DNA of 6,193 nucleotides from Acidobacteriota bacterium (GTDB lineage Bacteria > Acidobacteriota > Terriglobia > Terriglobales > Acidobacteriaceae). A program made the translations under genes and the position numbers. The DNA lies in contig JAJXXG010001102.1 of the NCBI GenBank assembly GCA_021781255.1, forward strand, positions 1 through 6,193, read 5' to 3'. The notes beneath the pieces were generated by a model. It was given only the letters and a program-made list of their open reading frames with translations, was not told the origin of the DNA and searched no databases. Numbering within the stretch: the stretch's first letter is position 1; every line of letters starts with the position of its first letter. Positions 1 to 6,099 of this stretch are shown here, one piece after another.

Positions 1-524
1 TTCTTCTTGGTGGTGGGCGGCATATCCTGCGCACACGGCTTATCGCGCCGATGGATGTTCGCATTCAAATGGTCCACGAACGACTGAACTACAGCAAGAG
101 CGAGTCGATCGCTTATATCGAAAAAATGGATGAGCAGCGGCGTCGTTGGACAAGCTTCCTTTACGGAGTCGATTGGGGCGATCCCATGCTCTACGACCTT
201 GTGCTCAACCTCGATCACATGACTATTGAAACCGTTTGCAAGATTATCTCGACAGCCGTACATCAGCGGTGCTTCGAATTGACGCCCGCTTGCCGCCAGG
301 CGCTTGGGGAGCTCGCGCTGGCCAGTAAGGTGCGCGCCGCACTGGCGGTCACATCGGCCACCGAAAACTTGGAACTGGAAGCCACGGCCAAAGACGGAGT
401 GGTTGCGCTCAAGGGGAAGTTGGCTACTGCTTATCAGCTTGAGGAAGTAAGAAGAATTGCCATGGGCATCCCGGGCGTGATCGACCTCGACTTGGACAGG
501 CTCTTGCCTCCTGTTCAAGAGTGA
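1..524 (+). CDS. Cytidylate kinase-like protein with C-terminal BON-like domain (5' end outside window)
   Basis: The reading frame is open from the left edge (first full codon at position 3) and runs 173 codons to the TGA at 522-524. The ATG at 51 is probably internal, because the codons before it read LLGGGRHILRTRLIAP, which fits the strand before the LID-type region in cytidylate kinase-like proteins. The kinase part continues with an Arg-rich helical stretch (DEQRRRW), then FLYGVDWGDPMLYDLVLN and a helix starting HMTIETV, all typical of the cytidylate kinase-like family (Pfam PF13189 type). The P-loop would lie upstream of the window and cannot be checked. From about 327 to 506 the protein has a BON-like segment (DGVVALKGKL, then a helix and GVIDLDL), a fold often tied to membranes or ligand binding. 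Expected role: nucleoside monophosphate kinase or a regulatory relative; its substrate is unknown. A 36-base gap separates it from the permease gene. Family call fairly sure, function unsure. Confidence 0.75.
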   Translation, partial: LLGGGRHILRTRLIAPMDVRIQMVHERLNYSKSESIAYIEKMDEQRRRWTSFLYGVDWGDPMLYDLVLNLDHMTIETVCKIISTAVHQRCFELTPACRQALGELALASKVRAALAVTSATENLELEATAKDGVVALKGKLATAYQLEEVRRIAMGIPGVIDLDLDRLLPPVQE

Positions 525-560
525 TCCGCTTCCACCATCGACCAGGAAAGGCGGTCGGAT

Positions 561-1475
561 ATGGATCTGTATTTGCCGGTTGCAGGAATCAGCATCAATG
601 GGTGCGTTGTGATCGCGGTGGGTGCGCTCATAGGCCTTCTCTCCGGCCTGGTGGGTGTCGGCGGTGGGTTCCTCCTGACTCCAATTCTGATGATGATCGG
701 AGTTCCTCCTACCGTTGCCGCTGCTTCGGGCTCGTGCGCTTTGGTCGGGACATCCTCTTCCGCAACCTCCATCCACTTCCGCATGGGGAACGTCGACCTC
801 AGGCTCGGCGGCATTCTGCTGCTGGGTGGTCTGTCCGGTGCTGCGATTGGCGTACACGTGGTTAAGCTGCTGCGCTCGTTGGGAAGCGCGGACATCGTCA
901 TCACGTTTACCTATGTGTTGATGCTCGGGAGCGTCGGTTGCTTTATGTTCCTTGAGAGCCTGCAGAGTCTTCGGCGCGGGGTTCTGGTGCGCAAAGCTCC
1001 AAATGCACTCACTCCGGGCTCACTGCTCAGGAAGCTTCCCTTGCAAATGAATTTTCCCCGCTCCAACGTGAAGCACTCAGTCCTCGTGCCTTTTGCTCTT
1101 TGCGCTCTGGTGGGAATCCTGGCGGCGATCATGGGAGTCGGTGGGGGCTTCATCATGGTGCCGATGATGGTTTATCTGCTGCGCATGCCCATGCACGTTG
1201 CGGTGGGCACCGATCTGTTTCAGATTCTCTTTACCTGTGCGGGCGTCACGATAATGCAAGCAGCCACAAACCAGACAGTAGATATTGTGCTGGCGTTGAT
1301 GGTGGCATTTGGCTCTATGGTCGGGGCCCAGGTGGGTGCGCGCTTGACCCGCCTGCTGCGGGGAGAGCAATTGAGGATCGTTCTCGCCACGATCGTGCTG
1401 GCGACCACAGTGAAAATGTCGATCGGGTTGCTGCTTACTCCCAGCAGCCTGCTCTCATTTGCGGCGGGAGAGTGA
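561..1475 (+). CDS. TauE/SafE family permease, copy A (putative sulfite/organosulfonate exporter)
   Basis: This 304-residue protein is an inner-membrane permease with about eight hydrophobic segments in two pseudo-symmetric halves. Each half carries the family signature: GVGGGFLLTP at residues 32-41, followed by MMIGVPPTVAAASG, and GVGGGFIMVP at 192-201, followed by RMPMHVAVGTDLF. A polar linker at about 131-173 joins the halves. TauE/SafE proteins are proposed to export sulfite or related small anions, but the substrate here cannot be read from the sequence. The ATG at 561 is preceded by AGGAAAG (544-550), a reasonable ribosome binding site, and the hydrophobic N-terminus matches that of copy B residue for residue in position. 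The linker, with LPLQM and a PF pair before the second half, resembles the subfamily I associate with TIGR02186 proteins, and one is encoded downstream. Family sure; transported anion inferred. Confidence 0.92.
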   Translation: MDLYLPVAGISINGCVVIAVGALIGLLSGLVGVGGGFLLTPILMMIGVPPTVAAASGSCALVGTSSSATSIHFRMGNVDLRLGGILLLGGLSGAAIGVHVVKLLRSLGSADIVITFTYVLMLGSVGCFMFLESLQSLRRGVLVRKAPNALTPGSLLRKLPLQMNFPRSNVKHSVLVPFALCALVGILAAIMGVGGGFIMVPMMVYLLRMPMHVAVGTDLFQILFTCAGVTIMQAATNQTVDIVLALMVAFGSMVGAQVGARLTRLLRGEQLRIVLATIVLATTVKMSIGLLLTPSSLLSFAAGE

Positions 1476-1516
1476 TCTGGATTCGGACCTTAGACGGGCG
1501 TGAAAGCCTGCGCAGA

Positions 1517-1522
1517 AGAAGG
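1517..1522 (+). promoter_or_regulatory. Ribosome binding site deciding the GTG start at 1530
   Basis: AGAAGG lies 7 bases before the GTG at 1530. A GTG at 1500 in the same frame would add ten residues (KACAEEGDAV region), but I see no comparable site upstream of it, and those residues do not resemble the family's N-terminus. I therefore place the start at 1530. Confidence 0.6.
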
Positions 1523-1529
1523 TGACGCG

Positions 1530-4091
1530 GTGAATCTTTGGTGGGGGAAACGAGACGGCGGTCCTGTTTTCCCGGAACAGACGATCCGCTCGAAGTATGC
1601 AAGCTTCCGGAAGCTGCTGTCTCTCAACAACGATTGTCTGGAGATCCTTGCCGGAACCCAGGAAGATCTGCGTTTCACGCGGGCAAGCAGGAAAGTGCTC
1701 GGTGATCAGATAAATGCCGTATTCGACAAACTCGAAGACGTAGTGATTGCGCTGGAGCAGCTTACAACAGAACCCCTTCCGCAATTGACGACGCTGGTTC
1801 GCGCGCAGCGAGAAGAGGTCCAAACCTACATAGCCGCCTGCGATGAACTGGCCAATCCGCCCCTGGCGAGAGGGCTTTCTGAAATCGACCGCCATTCAGA
1901 ATCGGAAGTTGGTGGCAAGGCCGCCGCCCTGGGAGAAATCAGGAATAAGTTGTTGCTTCCCGTCCCTGACGGCTTTGTGCTCACTGCAGAGGCCTATCGA
2001 CAGTTTTGCGGCTTGCCACTATGGAAGCAGCTTCGAGACGCGATGCGGAATCTTGACCTGAACGACATCCACCAATTGGAAGAGGTTTCAGCCAGGCTTT
2101 CCGATCTCGTCAGGAAATGTCCTGTTCCGCGAGCGGTTGAAGTGGCCCTTACCGAGCGGGCACGTGCTTTGCAGGTGTCTGGCACGGGGATGGCAGTGCG
2201 ATCCAGCGCAGTCGGCGAAGGCGGGAAGAGGACATTCGCGGGCCAATTTCTCAGCATTCTCAATGTCCCATTGGACTCGATGGTAGATGCCTACCGGGAT
2301 GTTGTTGCCAGCCTGTTCAGCGTCCGGGCGCTATCTTATCGTTTGTCCACTGGATTGCCTGAGATCGAAAGCCCGATGGCCGTGCTGTGTCTGCGGCTCA
2401 TTCGCGCGCGAGCCTCCGGGATCATGTACACGCGAGATCCGAAAGATCCTAAGAGTGACTTACTTTGGATCACGGCGACTCGCGGCCTGGGCGTTGACAT
2501 TGCCAGCGGGCGTGCGCCGGCAGATTTGTTTGTGATATCGCGCAAGCGGCCTCATCGGGTTCTTGAACAGAACATCGCGCTCAAGGACGATCAGGTCATC
2601 CTTCGCGAAGATGGCGGCCTGCTGCGCCAAAGCGTGCCCGGCGAGCGGGCAAGCAGTGCGAGTTTGTCCCCAGAGCAACTGCAATCGCTGTCGGATTGGG
2701 CGATCCGCATCGAGAGTCACTTTGGCTGTCCTCAGGATGTGGAATGGGCGCTGGATGAAGAGGGCAAGCTTTGGGTCGTCCAGTCGCGGTCGTTGGCGCT
2801 GGCGGATTCCGGGGCGATGCATCTGAAAGCGCGAATTCGTGGGAATCCTATTCTTTTTGGGGGCTGCAGCGTCTATCCCGGACGCGTTTCCGGAAAGGTG
2901 CATCTGGTCACGGATATAAAGTCGCTAAATGCGACTCCCCAAGGCGCCATCCTGTTTCTGCGAAAGGCTTCTCCGGAAATTATCGAGGTGTTTCCCCGAA
3001 TTTCAGGCCTGGTGGCGGAGTGGGGCAACCTAACCGGACATGCCGCAGCACTGCTTCGGGAGTTCATGATTCCGTCAGTGTTTCAGCTCCCCGGCGCGTT
3101 CGAGAATTTGCACAACGGGGACCCGGTCAGCCTGGACGCCGTGCAGCCGCGCGTATACGCCGGGAGTCACTGGCCGGAGCGCAACTTCGATCTTCCCATA
3201 CCGGAGCGTTCTCGCGGAGAATCAAACGACCCGATTAGCAACCGTTTGCTCACTCTTCATCTCCTCGATCCTGCGTCATTCAACTTCCGGCCCTCAGGCT
3301 GCAAGTCTGCTCACGACGTGCTCCGCTTCTGCCATGAGAAAGCCATTGAAGCCATGTTTGCCGTAAATGATCGCGAGATCGACCACGGATCGCAGTTCGC
3401 AAAGAAGCTATTAACTCCGGCCCCTATCAATTTGCACGTGCTCGATCTCGGCGGCGGCCTGGCCGCCGAGGCGCTCGCGGCCAGCGAGGTGAGGCCGACG
3501 GACATCGTCTCGCGTCCATTCCAGGCGTTATGGCGCGGAGTAACGCACCCGGGAGTCACGTGGACGCGCCAAATCCCTGCCAGCTTTGGCGACATCGCAT
3601 CTGTGATGGCCACGTCTCTGACGTCGTCCCCAGGGCCGACCCGGGCGCTGGGTGAAAAAAGCTATCTGCTGGTCGCCGACGAATACATGAACCTCAACTC
3701 GCGGCTGGCCTACCACTTCACGCTGGTGGATGCCTGCGTCTCCGAAATTCCAGGTAACAACTACATTTCCTTCCGCTTCGCTGGCGGTGGCGCGACGCGA
3801 TATCGAAGGAATCTGCGCGCCTGCTTTATCGAGGGATGTCTGGCGCATTACGGATTCCGGGTCGACCGCCGCGGTGATCTGATCAACGCCTGGTTCAAGA
3901 AGGCGCCGGCGGAGCAAACGGAATCGAATCTCGACATGCTGGGCAGGCTTATGGCCTGCTGCAGCCAATTGGACATGTATATGACCAGCAACGCGGTCGT
4001 CACCTGGTACGTGCAGCAGTTTCTTGAGGGCAACTACGCGTTTCAATCGCACGACGAGCTTGCAGAAAAAACGGAGGTCATGGCGCCATGA
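1530..4091 (+). CDS. PEP synthase/PPDK-like phosphotransferase with ATP-grasp, swivel-His and novel C-terminal domain
   Basis: From GTG 1530 the protein has 853 residues (863 from GTG 1500). Domains in order: a helical N-terminal region of about 120 residues; a PPDK_N-type ATP-grasp domain at about 128-422 (GGKAAALGEIRN, RSSAVGEGGKRTFAGQ, SGIMYTRDP, PQDVEWALDEEGKLWVVQSR); a PEP-utilizer mobile domain at about 452-547 with the phosphorylatable His504 in GNLTGHAAALLREFMIP (codon 3039-3041); and a C-terminal domain at about 564-835. The PEP/pyruvate TIM barrel of true PEP synthase and PPDK is missing. In its place are motifs such as DLGGG (639-643), ALWRGVTHPGVTW (666-678) and NYISFRFAGGGA (744-755), which I recall from uncharacterised PEP-synthase-like proteins but cannot tie to a function. 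Expected chemistry is ATP-driven phosphorylation of the His and transfer to an unknown acceptor in the cytoplasm. Two ATP-grasp motifs differ from the PEP synthase consensus (see findings). It is not a standard ppsA or ppdK. Confidence 0.85.
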   Translation: MNLWWGKRDGGPVFPEQTIRSKYASFRKLLSLNNDCLEILAGTQEDLRFTRASRKVLGDQINAVFDKLEDVVIALEQLTTEPLPQLTTLVRAQREEVQTYIAACDELANPPLARGLSEIDRHSESEVGGKAAALGEIRNKLLLPVPDGFVLTAEAYRQFCGLPLWKQLRDAMRNLDLNDIHQLEEVSARLSDLVRKCPVPRAVEVALTERARALQVSGTGMAVRSSAVGEGGKRTFAGQFLSILNVPLDSMVDAYRDVVASLFSVRALSYRLSTGLPEIESPMAVLCLRLIRARASGIMYTRDPKDPKSDLLWITATRGLGVDIASGRAPADLFVISRKRPHRVLEQNIALKDDQVILREDGGLLRQSVPGERASSASLSPEQLQSLSDWAIRIESHFGCPQDVEWALDEEGKLWVVQSRSLALADSGAMHLKARIRGNPILFGGCSVYPGRVSGKVHLVTDIKSLNATPQGAILFLRKASPEIIEVFPRISGLVAEWGNLTGHAAALLREFMIPSVFQLPGAFENLHNGDPVSLDAVQPRVYAGSHWPERNFDLPIPERSRGESNDPISNRLLTLHLLDPASFNFRPSGCKSAHDVLRFCHEKAIEAMFAVNDREIDHGSQFAKKLLTPAPINLHVLDLGGGLAAEALAASEVRPTDIVSRPFQALWRGVTHPGVTWTRQIPASFGDIASVMATSLTSSPGPTRALGEKSYLLVADEYMNLNSRLAYHFTLVDACVSEIPGNNYISFRFAGGGATRYRRNLRACFIEGCLAHYGFRVDRRGDLINAWFKKAPAEQTESNLDMLGRLMACCSQLDMYMTSNAVVTWYVQQFLEGNYAFQSHDELAEKTEVMAP

Positions 4092-4129
4092 CAAAAATTG
4101 CAAGGGAGTTGTGCAAGGAGGTCGGCTGA
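4088..4129 (+). CDS. Possible 13-codon coupled minicistron (leader peptide)
   Basis: An ATG at 4088 overlaps the stop of the preceding gene (ATGA, 4088-4091) and opens a 13-codon frame, MTKIARELCKEVG. Its TGA (4127-4129) overlaps the permease copy B start as TGATG. GGAGG at 4073-4077 lies 10 bases before this ATG. The geometry is that of translational coupling between two genes, but an ORF this short can arise by chance and the peptide resembles nothing I know. Low confidence as a translated product. Confidence 0.25.
   Translation: MTKIARELCKEVG
4115..4121 (+). promoter_or_regulatory. Strong ribosome binding site for permease copy B
   Basis: AAGGAGG sits 7 bases before the ATG at 4129. It decides this start over an in-frame ATG at 4024, which lies inside the preceding gene and would add 35 polar residues (MRATTRFNRTT...) in front of the first membrane helix. 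Starting at 4129 also aligns the N-terminus exactly with that of copy A. Confidence 0.85.
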
Positions 4130-5100
4130 TGGAGATACTTCTGCCCATTGCCGGGATCGTCGTCAGCATCTGGCTGGTCATAGCGATTGGCGCGGTCATT
4201 GGACTCCTCTCGGGCCTGCTCGGCATCGGCGGAGGGTTTCTGATGACGCCGATCCTGATGATGATTGGCGTGCCGCCCACGGTGGCTGCGGCCTCGGGCA
4301 CCAACGCCATCGTGGCCACCTCCTCCTCCGGTGTCGCCGCGCACTTCCGGCTGCGCAATGTCGATATCAAGATGGGCGGCATCCTCCTCTTCGGCGGCTT
4401 GGTCGGCTCGGAAATTGGCGTGGGGTGGGTGAGCGAACTGCGCGCGCTGGGGAACGCGAATATTGTGATTACGCTGACTTACATCCTGATGCTCGGTCTT
4501 GTCGGCGGCTACATCGTCAAGGATAGCTGGCGAAAAATCCGGGGCGGCCAGTTTGCCGTGCCAAAATACAAGCGGTCTCCCAGGTATGCTCTTCTGTCAA
4601 ACATGCCGTTGCAGATGGATTTTTCGCACTCGGGAGTCCGGCATCCAGCATTTCTGCCGTTTGTCGTGGGTCTGGTTATCGGGATTCTGACCGCGGTGAT
4701 GGGTGTAGCCGGGGGCTTCATTCTGGTGCCGGTGATGGTCTACCTGCTGCGTATGCCCGCTCACGTCGCGGTGGGCACAAGCCTGTTCCAGGCTGTGTTT
4801 ACGTGCACAGGCGCCACCTTGATGCAGGCAGGCACCAACCACACCGTGGACCTCACGTTGGCATTGCTGGTAGCCGTGGGATCGACGATAGGCGCTCAAA
4901 TCGGAGCGCGCCTGAGCCGCCACATGCGCGGCGAGCAACTCATGATCCTGCTGGGTGTTCTGGCTCTTGGAGTCATGGTCAAGATGGTGTTCAGCATCGT
5001 TCTGCCGCCTGCCTTGCCGATTTCACAGGTCGCAAAACTCGATTCTGTGCAACGTATTCAGTCTCTTAGTGCTTCGTTTGTTCTTCTGTTCGGGAGGTGA
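4129..5100 (+). CDS. TauE/SafE family permease, copy B (putative sulfite/organosulfonate exporter)
   Basis: This 323-residue inner-membrane permease is a paralogue of the gene at 561-1475. The two align without gaps over about 290 residues, with about 58% identity by hand count. It has the same two-half layout with GIGGGFLMTP at 32-41 and GVAGGFILVP at 192-201; in the second copy of the motif one glycine is an alanine. The linker at about 135-173 is unlike copy A at residues 141-150, then returns to the shared LPLQM-like motif (MPLQMDF). The C-terminus is about 20 residues longer than in copy A, and its last codons contain the ribosome binding site of the next gene. Only 3 bases separate it from that TIGR02186-type gene, so the two are probably translationally linked and may work as a pair. 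Family sure; substrate unknown. Confidence 0.93.
   Translation: MEILLPIAGIVVSIWLVIAIGAVIGLLSGLLGIGGGFLMTPILMMIGVPPTVAAASGTNAIVATSSSGVAAHFRLRNVDIKMGGILLFGGLVGSEIGVGWVSELRALGNANIVITLTYILMLGLVGGYIVKDSWRKIRGGQFAVPKYKRSPRYALLSNMPLQMDFSHSGVRHPAFLPFVVGLVIGILTAVMGVAGGFILVPVMVYLLRMPAHVAVGTSLFQAVFTCTGATLMQAGTNHTVDLTLALLVAVGSTIGAQIGARLSRHMRGEQLMILLGVLALGVMVKMVFSIVLPPALPISQVAKLDSVQRIQSLSASFVLLFGR
5093..5100 (+). promoter_or_regulatory. Ribosome binding site for the TIGR02186-like gene, embedded in the end of permease copy B
   Basis: GGAGGTGA covers the last codons and stop of permease copy B, with the ATG at 5104 six bases after GGAGG. This supports the 5104 start over an ATG at 5143, which has no clear site. 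It also means translation of the two genes is likely coupled. Confidence 0.8.
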
Positions 5101-5103
5101 TTC

Positions 5104-6099
5104 ATGGGGTGGCCTGCTGTCAAATTCCACGTTGATCGCACCATGCGTTGCCGGTTTTTGCAGGCGCTGGCGGTCGCCGTAGGGGCGGGAATGCTGGCAG
5201 TAACTGCAGCTGCGGCGCAAGTGGCCGCTGCAACAGCGCAGATGCCCCCTCCAGTCCTGGCTCCCTACAAGATCGGGATGGGCACATTCTATAACGGAGC
5301 CCGGGTCCACATTGAAGGAACGGCGCCGGCTGGTTCCGGTGTGCTCGTCGTTATCCGGGGCTCTGGAAATGACGAATTCTTCAATCGCAAGGGCCGCGTG
5401 GGACTCATCTGGCTGAATGTCGACCGCATTCATATAGAACACGCGCCCTCGATGTGTCTGACCTTCAGTTCGGCCGATTTGAAATCCATGGTCGACCAGG
5501 CCGATGTGGATAAATACCAACTCGACGAAGCCTCCATCGTGCGCGGGATTCGTTGTCTCTGTCACTGCAAATGCAGTCTCACCGATCGAACCCAGCAAAG
5601 TGGCAGCAGGGATTCGGTGCCGGACCCATCCTATGCAAAGCTTCTGCTTGCCGATTTTCTCCGCTTCAAAGAGAAAAAGGGATCCTACAGCATGCACACC
5701 GGAGCCGTGACCCTCGCCTCGGGCAATTCTGCGACGAAGTATGCGCTGGACGTTGAATGGCCGAAAAAGGTCCCGCCCGGCAGTTATCAGGTCGAGGTGT
5801 ATGCCTGTCGTGAACGCAAAGTGATTGCTCACTCAGCAGCCACGCTCCAACTTATGGAGATTGGATTCCCGGCTTACATGGCGGACCTTGCCTCCAGAAG
5901 ACCCTGGGTCTATGGGACGGTAGCCGTGGTGGTGACAATACTTGCCGGATTCTTAACCGACTTCCTTACCACTTTACTTCGCCGCCGCAAGAGAAGATCG
6001 GAGACTGGGAACGAACTTCGAGCGCCCGAAATCTCCGGGACTCCGGCGGAGCCGACTTCTGTGAATGTTCATGCTGAAGAAACCGTGCATCGGAGATAG
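5104..6099 (+). CDS. TIGR02186/Alph_Pro_TM-like membrane-anchored extracytoplasmic protein
   Basis: This 331-residue protein has an N-terminal signal sequence (basic MRCRF, hydrophobic residues about 19-36, likely cleavage within 36-46 near AAAAQ or ATAQ). An extracytoplasmic domain follows to about residue 265, and one membrane helix at about 269-292 ends in a basic stop-transfer RRRKRR (293-298) and a short polar cytoplasmic tail. The pattern of an early beta-rich part (FYNGARVHIEGTAP, VLVVIRG, GLIWLNVDRIHIE), then FLRFKEKKGSY and PPGSYQVEVYACR, matches the TIGR02186 family (Pfam PF09608), whose function is unknown. The family is often next to TauE/SafE permeases, as here, so an accessory or sensing role for the transporter is a fair inference. 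Residues 151-157 read CLCHCKC, which I do not remember from this family and which lies in what looks like an insertion. Other cysteines in the mature protein are C118 and C235. Confidence 0.82.
   Translation: MGWPAVKFHVDRTMRCRFLQALAVAVGAGMLAVTAAAAQVAAATAQMPPPVLAPYKIGMGTFYNGARVHIEGTAPAGSGVLVVIRGSGNDEFFNRKGRVGLIWLNVDRIHIEHAPSMCLTFSSADLKSMVDQADVDKYQLDEASIVRGIRCLCHCKCSLTDRTQQSGSRDSVPDPSYAKLLLADFLRFKEKKGSYSMHTGAVTLASGNSATKYALDVEWPKKVPPGSYQVEVYACRERKVIAHSAATLQLMEIGFPAYMADLASRRPWVYGTVAVVVTILAGFLTDFLTTLLRRRKRRSETGNELRAPEISGTPAEPTSVNVHAEETVHRR
5554..5574 (+). other. CxCHCxC cysteine/histidine cluster inside the TIGR02186-like protein
   Basis: Seven codons give four cysteines and one histidine (C151, C153, H154, C155, C157) on the predicted extracytoplasmic side. 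Such density could bind a metal ion or take part in thiol redox chemistry or thiol-sulfur exchange. None of this is shown by the sequence beyond the residues themselves. Confidence 0.6.

Noticed and set aside
521..865. 114-codon plus-strand frame starting with GTG on the stop of the kinase-like gene
   Set aside because: It overlaps the start of permease copy A in another frame, is Arg/Gly/Cys-rich without domain pattern, and is explained as a shadow.
1500..1529. Ten extra N-terminal residues from GTG 1500 for the dikinase-like protein
   Set aside because: There is no good ribosome binding site before 1500, whereas AGAAGG lies 7 bases before GTG 1530.
3447..3470. Perfect 9-base inverted repeat (CTCGGCGGC/GCCGCCGAG) with a 6-base loop
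   Set aside because: It lies inside the dikinase-like gene, is explained by Gly and Ala codons around the DLGGG motif, and has no T run after it, so it is not a terminator.
3528..4382. 284-codon open frame on the minus strand
   Set aside because: It spans the end of one well-supported plus-strand gene and the start of another, has no recognisable domain, and is rich in Arg and Pro as expected of an antisense shadow in GC-rich DNA.
5564..5577. ACTGCA-AA-TGCAGT inverted repeat
   Set aside because: It is short, within coding sequence and accounted for by the Cys-Lys-Cys codons. Nothing suggests an operator site.
5023..5832. 269-codon open frame on the minus strand
   Set aside because: It overlaps the TIGR02186-like gene and the end of permease copy B, which have clear family motifs and ribosome binding sites. 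The reverse frame shows no domain features.
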